A stretch of DNA of 64,000 nucleotides from a virus: positions 62,001 to 126,000 of the IMG/VR virus record IMGVR_UViG_3300027733_001253. The stretch is one strand, 5' to 3'. Position 1 is the first letter of the stretch, and each line of letters starts with the position of its first letter. Under the pieces are notes generated by a model. It worked only from the letters and a program-made list of their open reading frames with translations. It searched no databases and had not been told where the DNA came from. Both the position numbers and the translations under genes were made by a program. Positions 16,651 through 23,327 of this stretch are shown here, one piece after another.

Positions 16651-17301
16651 TTATGATGTTTTAACGTTACCTAAAAATTTACAATTCTCAAAGTGCCATC
16701 GTTTCATTATACCAAACCCACCGTCAACACCACAATGTGGACATGTAGATTTTAGTTGTGGGCCCTTTAGTTTACCTAAACTTTCACTTCTTCTGCGATC
16801 TCTCATCTCGTCGGCTTTATCTTTTCCAAATATTTCTTCATAAGTTTTGCCCTTCTTACTAACAGACATTGCTTCTTTAGTAGAATCAGTGTGTGTTTTT
16901 TTATAAAATGGATTTAGTTCACCTTTCATTCTGATGCTATGATTTTTTGCATTTTGTTCTCTCGCTGTTGCATACTCTTTGGCATCAATAATATAATCTC
17001 GTCCTTGATTTTTACTTTGTTTATTCATCATACGCCATAATGCACTCCACATTTTACCGTTAGCATTATCTACTGTCATTTCAGTTAGGAGTTTATGACA
17101 CATAAAATGTTCTTCGGCAGTCAACCATACTTTATTAGAAATAATATCTTGTCCTCCCAAACATTTAGGAATGATATGGTGGTCTTCAATGTATCCTCTG
17201 ATTTCCATAGCTTCAGACTTTTTTATAGTGCGCGGGCATATATTATTTGCTTGAGTTATAATTTCATAATATCTAATATAAGATTCGTTTTTGATAAACA
17301 T
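16651..17301 (-). CDS. HNH homing endonuclease with NUMOD3-like and zinc motifs
   Basis: A 216-aa protein. The HNH core is EDHHIIPKCLGG ... NKVWLTAEEHFMCHKLL (about residues 33-75). A NUMOD3-like DNA-binding segment follows (GELNPFYKKTHTDSTKEAMS, about 130-150), and a CPHCG...HFENC zinc-binding element lies near the C-terminus. This layout is typical of free-standing phage homing endonucleases that cleave a related phage and spread by repair. A good Shine-Dalgarno (CAGGAG) and its own late-promoter motif lie just upstream, so it is probably expressed late, as known for some T4 homing enzymes. No interrupted gene or intron is evident next to it. Confidence 0.88.
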   Translation of the reverse strand: MFIKNESYIRYYEIITQANNICPRTIKKSEAMEIRGYIEDHHIIPKCLGGQDIISNKVWLTAEEHFMCHKLLTEMTVDNANGKMWSALWRMMNKQSKNQGRDYIIDAKEYATAREQNAKNHSIRMKGELNPFYKKTHTDSTKEAMSVSKKGKTYEEIFGKDKADEMRDRRRSESLGKLKGPQLKSTCPHCGVDGGFGIMKRWHFENCKFLGNVKTS

Positions 17302-17325
17302 AAGTTCTCCTGTTTGGATTCACTT

Positions 17326-17335
17326 CTTATTTATC
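17326..17335 (-). promoter_or_regulatory. T4-type late promoter motif before the HNH gene (GATAAATAAG)
   Basis: Reads GATAAATAAG on the minus strand in the 47-base gap between gp46 and the HNH gene. It would uncouple the late nuclease transcript from the earlier recombination genes. Confidence 0.5.
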
Positions 17336-17348
17336 ATTTTTTGAAAAA

Positions 17349-19112
17349 TTAATTAATATCAGTTGCCGAAGAATATGATGTAAACCCTGCTTCCTTTATA
17401 ACTTTCAACACATTTGGAACACGACCAGCTAATTCTTCTCTATGACTGACAAGCCAAATAGACTTCTTTCTACGACGGCTCATGTCTTTAAGAATAGCAA
17501 TAGCGTTTTCAACCCCCATTGTGTCTAGTCCACTATCAATCAATTCATCAATAAACAATGTATTGATTGGGCTATACAAGTTCTCCCAAACATCTCTAAA
17601 CGCAAAACTCAATCCTAGAATCAATCTATTGCGTTCGCCACGACTCAAGTTATCAAAATCAAGTTCACGACCCAATTCTGTAATCTCAACTTGTAAATCG
17701 TTTTTGAATATTACATTATGCGGCAATCCAATCTTGTCTAAGTAATGCGTCAGTCTACCATTCAAGTATGATAGATTCTGGTCAATAATCTTTTTACGAA
17801 CAAAGCTATCTTTGCTAGTCAATAAGTCAAGCAAGAACTTCTGATGTTCCATAGTACGTGTCAACTTGTTAATCTTATCAAAGTTAATCTCTTGTAATGC
17901 TTTGTTTTCCATCTCAATTATCTGCTCACCGTATGGATCAACCTCAACCGTCTTGTTCTCAATTTGAGTAATCAAATTTTCAAGTTGGCTGTTGTGTTTA
18001 ATAGCCTGTGCTTCTGTATCATAATGTGTTACAGGCATAGTACCCAATACACCCAATTCTTTTAATGATTGAGAATATTCTAGTTGTTGATTATTAGTAG
18101 CTAAAACCTGTGCCCCGGCTTCTTGTAATGCGTTTTGCTTCTCTGCCAATACATTTTCATGTTTTGTATCGTGAAACTCTTGTCCACAAGCATAACAAGT
18201 GTGATTTTTTAAATCATCAATTTCTTTCGTTAGTTTGTTGACTATTTTTGATTCTTTAGCTTCATCAGCTACACAACGAGCAATCAGCTTGTTAAGGTCA
18301 TCAATAGACTTGCGCTTTTCATTATATGTAGTTAAATCTTTGTGAGCCTGTAACTCCGCAGCAATATCAATAGTAATCAACCGTTGATAATCAATAGCAA
18401 GACGCTCTAAATCCTCATCATGTTTCATTTTCCACAACTTCTGTCTACGCTTTGTAGCATCAATCTGTTCTTTAACACGCTTATTGGCTTCTTCAATTGC
18501 TTTTACATTGAATTCTTCTTGTTGTATATTATCTTTGGTATCTTTCAGCATACCTTTGATGACTTCAGCCTTCTCAGACAATAGCGTAATGCCTAACAAT
18601 TGTTCAATGATATCACGCTGTTCGTTATTTTTAAGTGCTAGAAATGGTTCGGAATAAGTGTTCAATGCTACGATATGCTTGAACATATCGGCGCTCATGT
18701 GTATAACCTTTTCAATCGCAGCTTGTGTTTCTTTGTTCTCACCTTGTGCGTCATCCATTCCTTTTTGCAATGAATTATTAACATAGAATCGTAACACATT
18801 TGGCTTACGACCACGCTCAATCTTATACTCAATACCCTCAACACTAAACTCTAATGTTACCATCATGTTTTTAGCATTAGTACGATTGACTAGATTATCT
18901 TTACGAATGCTATTGATAGGTACACCAAACAATGCATAGGATAACCCTTGGATCAATGTAGTCTTACCAGTACCATTACGAGCCCCATCACCACCTAAGT
19001 CTAAGTTCTCACCTAGGATAAGTGTTAGTTCTTGTCTGTCAAAGTTTACTGCTTGTGTTACTTGACCAATGCTTAAAAAGTTCCGTAATGTTATATTTTT
19101 TAATACTATCAT
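17349..19112 (-). CDS. gp46: Recombination exonuclease subunit gp46 (Rad50/SbcC-like)
   Basis: This 587-aa SMC-type ATPase is near the length of T4 gp46 (560 aa). The Walker A is GARNGTGKTTL (residues 43-53). A long coiled coil is broken by a zinc hook CYAC near residue 305. The ABC signature is LSRGERNRLILGLSFAF (about 485-500), and the Walker B is NTLFIDELIDSGLD (about 515). With gp47 it forms the Mre11-Rad50-like complex that resects DNA ends for recombination-dependent replication. Its start overlaps the stop of the small upstream ORF by ATGA, showing translational coupling in a gp47 - small ORF - gp46 order. Confidence 0.95.
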   Translation of the reverse strand: MIVLKNITLRNFLSIGQVTQAVNFDRQELTLILGENLDLGGDGARNGTGKTTLIQGLSYALFGVPINSIRKDNLVNRTNAKNMMVTLEFSVEGIEYKIERGRKPNVLRFYVNNSLQKGMDDAQGENKETQAAIEKVIHMSADMFKHIVALNTYSEPFLALKNNEQRDIIEQLLGITLLSEKAEVIKGMLKDTKDNIQQEEFNVKAIEEANKRVKEQIDATKRRQKLWKMKHDEDLERLAIDYQRLITIDIAAELQAHKDLTTYNEKRKSIDDLNKLIARCVADEAKESKIVNKLTKEIDDLKNHTCYACGQEFHDTKHENVLAEKQNALQEAGAQVLATNNQQLEYSQSLKELGVLGTMPVTHYDTEAQAIKHNSQLENLITQIENKTVEVDPYGEQIIEMENKALQEINFDKINKLTRTMEHQKFLLDLLTSKDSFVRKKIIDQNLSYLNGRLTHYLDKIGLPHNVIFKNDLQVEITELGRELDFDNLSRGERNRLILGLSFAFRDVWENLYSPINTLFIDELIDSGLDTMGVENAIAILKDMSRRRKKSIWLVSHREELAGRVPNVLKVIKEAGFTSYSSATDIN

Positions 19113-19330
19113 TTTAATTTTCTAAAAAACTTATCTTTAGCTATTTTTTCAGCTTTTAATGTTTGTTCTATTATGGTTTCCAGTCTAAGTTTGACTTTGA
19201 TCAACCGTCTTTGCTCAGTCAAAACACCAACATAAGAATGTGTATTAGTCAATTCAGATAATGCTATACCCAAATGTTTGTTAACCTTCATCAATGATTC
19301 TAAATCTCTGTATTCTTTTGGTTCTATCAT
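19109..19330 (-). CDS. Small protein between gp47 and gp46
   Basis: A 73-aa charged helical protein starting MIEPKEYRDLESLMKVNKHL. It overlaps both neighbours by four bases (ATGA at each end), which is strong evidence that it is translated and coupled to them. T4 also carries small ORFs between genes 46 and 47. I do not recognise a domain. A cofactor of the gp46/gp47 nuclease is a reasonable but unsupported guess. Confidence 0.7.
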   Translation of the reverse strand: MIEPKEYRDLESLMKVNKHLGIALSELTNTHSYVGVLTEQRRLIKVKLRLETIIEQTLKAEKIAKDKFFRKLK

Positions 19331-20340
19331 AGATTGTTATAGATGTCCAACAATATCTTTTTATCAAAGCTATTGCTCTCAATGCTATTGATCTGGTCGA
19401 TGATGATCTGGTCTACTGATTCAAACTTCAAGTCACCACGACCCTCTTGTTCAACTTGGTCTACTTTCATTGGTATCAACGCCATCTCCCTTAGTTTATG
19501 TTCTGGAATTAATGTTTCACGGATGAAATTAGCTTCTTCGTATGAAATATCAATATCAAGATGTACTCTAACATGACTATCAATCAATAGCAAACCCTCT
19601 GGGTTTTCAAGCACATCACTTAACTTATAGACACGGAACAATGGTTGACGAGGCCAGCTATGAAAGACTGGGTCTTGTCCCCATTCTAATATCATCATGC
19701 CTCTAGCATCGTCCCCTGCATCAGCATAGTTATGTGGGAAGGCATTGCCAATGTACCACACATTAGCACGGCTTTGTCGTTTATGAAAATGCCCACTGAA
19801 TACTTTATCAAAACTTTTCATGTGGTCAGTATTGATCTCACCATGATCGGGCATCTCTACCATAGCATTCATATAGAATCGTGGTAATTCAAAATGACCA
19901 AACAAGTATTTCCCACTTAGTTTTTGTACCTTCTTGTAATCATCCTGTACAAGCCAGGGTGCAATGACTACATCTCCTTGGCTGAAGAAGTCATTGACGA
20001 TTTGTACGTTTGGTAAATGTTTAGCCCACTCAACACTATGAATGTCCCTGCGGTCACGATAATAAAGATCGTGATTGCCCGGTATAAAATATACCCTATC
20101 AAAGTTATCATTTAGTTTCTCCAGTGCTTGTAATCCAAACTGTAGTGTATGAATGTTGATACTTGCTCTGTGATGATTGTAATCACCCAAGAAGAAACAC
20201 GTTTCACATCCCTCACTCTTTGCTTTCTTTATGAACCAATCTACAAAATTATTGCAGTCTTGATTATGTTGCAGGCTATTTGACTTAAGGCCAAAGTGAA
20301 TGTCAGTAAACACCGCGGCTTTTTTAAAAAGGTTACTCAT
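19327..20340 (-). CDS. gp47: Recombination nuclease gp47 (Mre11/SbcD-like)
   Basis: A 337-aa metallophosphoesterase nuclease, matching T4 gp47 in length. Motifs appear in order: FTDIHFG (D13, H15), FFLGDYNHHR (D53), PGNHD (N89, H90, D91), GHFE (about 148-151) and SGHFHKRQS (about 183-186). These ligate two metal ions for phosphodiester cleavage. It works with gp46 in end resection and recombination-dependent replication, and may also help degrade host DNA. It overlaps the next ORF by four bases. A hairpin lies in the 49-base gap before it (20361-20384). Confidence 0.95.
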   Translation of the reverse strand: MSNLFKKAAVFTDIHFGLKSNSLQHNQDCNNFVDWFIKKAKSEGCETCFFLGDYNHHRASINIHTLQFGLQALEKLNDNFDRVYFIPGNHDLYYRDRRDIHSVEWAKHLPNVQIVNDFFSQGDVVIAPWLVQDDYKKVQKLSGKYLFGHFELPRFYMNAMVEMPDHGEINTDHMKSFDKVFSGHFHKRQSRANVWYIGNAFPHNYADAGDDARGMMILEWGQDPVFHSWPRQPLFRVYKLSDVLENPEGLLLIDSHVRVHLDIDISYEEANFIRETLIPEHKLREMALIPMKVDQVEQEGRGDLKFESVDQIIIDQINSIESNSFDKKILLDIYNNL

Positions 20341-20360
20341 CTAGTTATTGTATAGTAAAG

Positions 20361-20384
20361 CCAATGTGAAATCAATCACATTGG
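20361..20384. terminator. Hairpin between the sigma factor gene and gp47
   Basis: CCAATGTGA and TCACATTGG form a perfect 9-bp stem with a 6-base loop in the gap between the two minus-strand genes. The following minus-strand bases (CTTTACTATA) are a poor T-run, so it may be an attenuator or an mRNA processing or stability element rather than a full terminator. Confidence 0.4.
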
Positions 20385-20389
20385 TAAAA

Positions 20390-21301
20390 TTATTCTTCGT
20401 ACACCACTGAACTCATACCAGCACCCAGCCCTTGACGAGTCCAGCTTGGGTTAAGTCCATTAATCTCTAAGATATCGTCACGTATATTTTGATTACGCTT
20501 TTCCGTATTCAGTACACGACAGAAACTATTTGTAATTGCTGCGGTATAGTATGCGAATGGGTTAGCACTTTTGGCTTCGTTGAATCGTAATCCAACATAT
20601 GTAAGTTGAAGAATAGCTGAATTACGCATCTCATCATTGTATGTGTACCCACGCCAATTATACTTCATAGCATATTTTTCGCACATCATAATATACATAC
20701 GGGCTAGTTTGTTTGTGACCTGTCCATGATCTTTGCTGAATTCCCCAGACTCTAGATCACCTTTCCAATGACTTTTGCCTACGCAATAGAATGTATTGTT
20801 CTTGTCGATCATATAATGTTGGAATGGTGGAAAGTTAACTTTGACATGTACCATGTCATCTACTTCTGCTTTGGTCGTCACATCTTCTAAATCTGCAAAA
20901 ATCTCATCTGGATCAACTTCTTCAAATTCAAAGATATCCTTTGCGGTTTTCTTTTTAACTGTTTTACGGGGAACTTTTGGGGCTACTGGGACATGATCCC
21001 AATTCATTACTCTAAATACTAAATCTGTCACTAGAATAGATTCTGGGTCAACTGAATCTTTTGCTCCTGCTTCTATCCCTAACCTAGTAGCCCTAGTTTC
21101 TTTTGCTTGTTGAATAGATTCTGGTTTAAATGCATATTCTAAACTATCCTCAATTGAAGATTGGGGCATATCTACTATAAAATCGTATCTATGATATTCT
21201 GGTTTGGCAAAATGACAATATGCGTTTTTACTTTCGTGTATCTCTTTTAGTATATCTTTGTTGTTTAAATAGTTGACAGGTTTTCTTGAGGGTAATGACA
21301 T
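20390..21301 (-). CDS. gp55: Late transcription sigma factor (T4 gp55-like)
   Basis: A 303-aa protein. The N-terminal RKPVNYLNNKDILKEIHESK and the C-terminal half (LARMYIMMCEKYAMKYNWRG, YTYNDEMRNSAILQ, then NPFAYYTAAITNSFCRVLNTEKRN) match gp55-type divergent sigma factors. In T4, gp55 directs host RNA polymerase to TATAAATA late promoters. The abundant TAAATA motifs before virion genes here fit that role. It is much longer than T4 gp55 (185 aa) because of a charged, poorly conserved middle section (about residues 65-190, with VPRKTVKKKTAKDIFEFEEVD). It has a strong AAGGAG site and a host-type promoter, as expected for a gene expressed before late transcription. Confidence 0.82.
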   Translation of the reverse strand: MSLPSRKPVNYLNNKDILKEIHESKNAYCHFAKPEYHRYDFIVDMPQSSIEDSLEYAFKPESIQQAKETRATRLGIEAGAKDSVDPESILVTDLVFRVMNWDHVPVAPKVPRKTVKKKTAKDIFEFEEVDPDEIFADLEDVTTKAEVDDMVHVKVNFPPFQHYMIDKNNTFYCVGKSHWKGDLESGEFSKDHGQVTNKLARMYIMMCEKYAMKYNWRGYTYNDEMRNSAILQLTYVGLRFNEAKSANPFAYYTAAITNSFCRVLNTEKRNQNIRDDILEINGLNPSWTRQGLGAGMSSVVYEE

Positions 21302-21331
21302 AGTTCTCCTTGATTTGATTATGCTTGACTG

Positions 21332-21360
21332 ATTATAGCATAATAGTTGCAGAAATGCAA
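21332..21360 (-). promoter_or_regulatory. Sigma70-type promoter for gp55 with overlapping inverted repeat
   Basis: On the minus strand TTGCAT (21355-21360) and TATAAT (21332-21337) are separated by exactly 17 bases, a near-consensus host promoter about 30 bases before the gp55 start codon. An inverted repeat TTGCA-GAAA-TGCAA (21347-21360) overlaps the -35 box and could be an operator. Confidence 0.75.
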
Positions 21361-21395
21361 CATATTTTTAGCAGAAACGGTAAAAATAGCGTATT

Positions 21396-21405
21396 ATATT
21401 TATGC
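21396..21405 (-). promoter_or_regulatory. Possible leftward late promoter motif (GCATAAATAT)
   Basis: A minus-strand match 95 bases before gp55. It overlaps the rightward motif at 21404-21413 by two bases. It would allow late re-expression of gp55 and the recombination genes. Confidence 0.3.
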
Positions 21406-21413
21406 TAAATAGT
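21404..21413 (+). promoter_or_regulatory. T4-type late promoter motif for the baseplate operon (GCTAAATAGT)
   Basis: Located 19 bases before the ATG at 21433, with AAGGATAAGA as a ribosome site between. It is the first late promoter of the long plus-strand structural operon. Confidence 0.55.
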
Positions 21414-21432
21414 ATATAAGGATAAGAACAAC

Positions 21433-23016
21433 ATGCCATTTTATACCCCGAATAATTTAGCTAGTAGCAGTTATGTTGCTACTATGCCGCCTTCGTCTAA
21501 AGATTCGGCTTTAGCTTGGTCTCAACAATTATCAACAATACAAGAAAGTAAGCTAGCTGAAAAAAATGCCGCAGTAGAATCAGCAACTCAAGCGTTAGCA
21601 CAAGCGCCAACTCGACAACAAGTAAATGCTGCTAAAGAGAAAGCAGCAGACCCCACACTTAGTCAAGCAGAAAGAGATGCAGCAAAAGCCCAAGCAGTGG
21701 CACTTGATAATCAACGAGCCGATGCATTAATTGCTAAAGGTGAAGCTGAAGCAGCAGCAGCAAAACAAGCCGCGGTTGTTGCTGAAACCAATGATGGAAT
21801 AAACAATTTAAAGCAAGCAGGTGCTATTGAAAATCCAGCAAAACAACCTTCAACTAATTCAGCAGGCGAACCAGTACAAGCTGCAACCCCTGCTCAAGTT
21901 CTTCCTACTAGCAATCCAGCAGAACCTGCAGTCGCAGTTACGCCGGTTGTAGAAAATGCAGTACCGGCAGCAGTTACTGCTGTGGCAGAGACGCCGGTTG
22001 CTGCCCCTGTAGTAGAAAACGCAGCACCTGCGCCAATAACTACGATTGAAGCAGCACCAGCACCGAACGCAGTGATACAACCACAAAAACAAGCCGAAGA
22101 AACTGATGACCAAGCAAGATTAAGAATCACCCGTGAAAATGAAGCCCGTGAAGATGCTAGAATTGAAGCTGCTGCTGCTGAAAATAATAATACTTATAGA
22201 GGGACATCTGCCGCAGAACAAAATACACGAGAAGAAGCGACAAATCAAGATATATCAAACTTTAACAGCAAAGAAGATTGGCGTGTACGATTAAGTTTAG
22301 CAAGTGGTGCGGATTATTTATATAAGTCATCTGAGCCCGGTATATTAAGTCCATTGGCAACAACTAACGGGGTTATATTTCCCTATACTCCTGCTATTTC
22401 AGTTGCATATGCAGCACAGTATGATCCTACTACATTAACACATACAAATTATAAATTTTATACTTATAATAGTAGTTCGGTTGATCAAATTACACTAAGT
22501 TGTGACTTTACAGCACAAGATGTTTTTGAAGCTAATTACTTATTAGCAGTCATTCACTTTTTTAGATCCGTGACAAAAATGTTTTACGGTCAAGATCCGG
22601 GTCCAGTTCCAGGTACACCTCCACCATTATGTTATCTTACAGGATTAGGTGCATTTCAATTTGATAATCACCCACTTGCAATAACTAATTTTACATACTC
22701 ATTGCCAACAGAAGTGGATTATATTAGAGCAGGTTCTACACAAGAACAACCTAAATCAGGTGCAACATCATCAAGGAGCAATAGTAGAATTCAAAATGCT
22801 GGATTACAATCAGGAGCAACTGTTGCGCCACCTCAATTTTCGGGAGCATATAGAGTACAAGAACCTACTTATGTCCCTACAAAAATACAAATATCGATAA
22901 CAGCAGTTCCTATTGTTACGAGAAATGATGTAAGTAATAATTTTAGTCTTAGAGATTATTCAACAGGAAGACTACTAAGAGGTAGTCAACTACCATCCGA
23001 TGGAGGTTTTTGGTAA
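21433..23016 (+). CDS. Baseplate/tail-tube junction protein (gp48/gp54-like)
   Basis: A 527-aa protein in two parts. Residues ~20-250 are an Ala/Gln/Glu-rich helical then Pro/Ala-rich linker (e.g. AKEKAADPTLSQAERDAAKA). Residues ~275-527 are a conserved structural domain: DWRVRLSLASGADYLYK, GVIFPYTPAISVAYAAQYD, FFRSVTKMFYGQD, GAFQFDNHPLAITNFTYSLP, and the end FSLRDYSTGRLLRG. Proteins with this domain sit beside gp53 and gp5 in marine T4-like phages and are usually assigned to the baseplate tail-tube cap or initiator (gp48 or gp54). I cannot decide between those two. The long Ala-rich insert is unusual for either. Its stop codon overlaps the gp53 start (TAATG). Confidence 0.55.
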   Translation: MPFYTPNNLASSSYVATMPPSSKDSALAWSQQLSTIQESKLAEKNAAVESATQALAQAPTRQQVNAAKEKAADPTLSQAERDAAKAQAVALDNQRADALIAKGEAEAAAAKQAAVVAETNDGINNLKQAGAIENPAKQPSTNSAGEPVQAATPAQVLPTSNPAEPAVAVTPVVENAVPAAVTAVAETPVAAPVVENAAPAPITTIEAAPAPNAVIQPQKQAEETDDQARLRITRENEAREDARIEAAAAENNNTYRGTSAAEQNTREEATNQDISNFNSKEDWRVRLSLASGADYLYKSSEPGILSPLATTNGVIFPYTPAISVAYAAQYDPTTLTHTNYKFYTYNSSSVDQITLSCDFTAQDVFEANYLLAVIHFFRSVTKMFYGQDPGPVPGTPPPLCYLTGLGAFQFDNHPLAITNFTYSLPTEVDYIRAGSTQEQPKSGATSSRSNSRIQNAGLQSGATVAPPQFSGAYRVQEPTYVPTKIQISITAVPIVTRNDVSNNFSLRDYSTGRLLRGSQLPSDGGFW

Positions 23017-23324
23017 TGATAAACACTTTATATCCGGCATCTAGTCCGTATTACAATACAAGTATTGTTAACGGTCAATATTTAGATACTATGTCTAATA
23101 GACCTATACCAATGGATCCGTCGGATATATATTGGGAAATAACACCAGTATACGAATATCGACCTGATTTATTAGCATATGATTTATATTCAAATAGTAC
23201 ATTGTGGTGGGTATTTGCAATGAGAAATCCAAATATGTTGAAAGATCCTTATTTTGATTTTGTAGCAGGTACTAACATATATTTGCCTAAGGGAACTACT
23301 ATAAATCAAGTGTTAGGGATATAA
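23016..23324 (+). CDS. gp53: Baseplate wedge protein gp53
   Basis: A 102-aa protein recognised as the gp53 family: YWEITPVYEYRPDLLAYDLY, STLWWVFAMRNPNMLKDP and FDFVAGTNIYLPKG. T4 gp53 (196 aa) clamps the baseplate wedges together around the hub; this version keeps only the LysM-like core. The ATG at 23016 is preferred over an in-frame TTG at 23010 because it overlaps the upstream stop codon (TAATG), a coupling junction seen throughout this operon. Confidence 0.88.
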   Translation: MINTLYPASSPYYNTSIVNGQYLDTMSNRPIPMDPSDIYWEITPVYEYRPDLLAYDLYSNSTLWWVFAMRNPNMLKDPYFDFVAGTNIYLPKGTTINQVLGI

Positions 23325-23327
23325 TAG

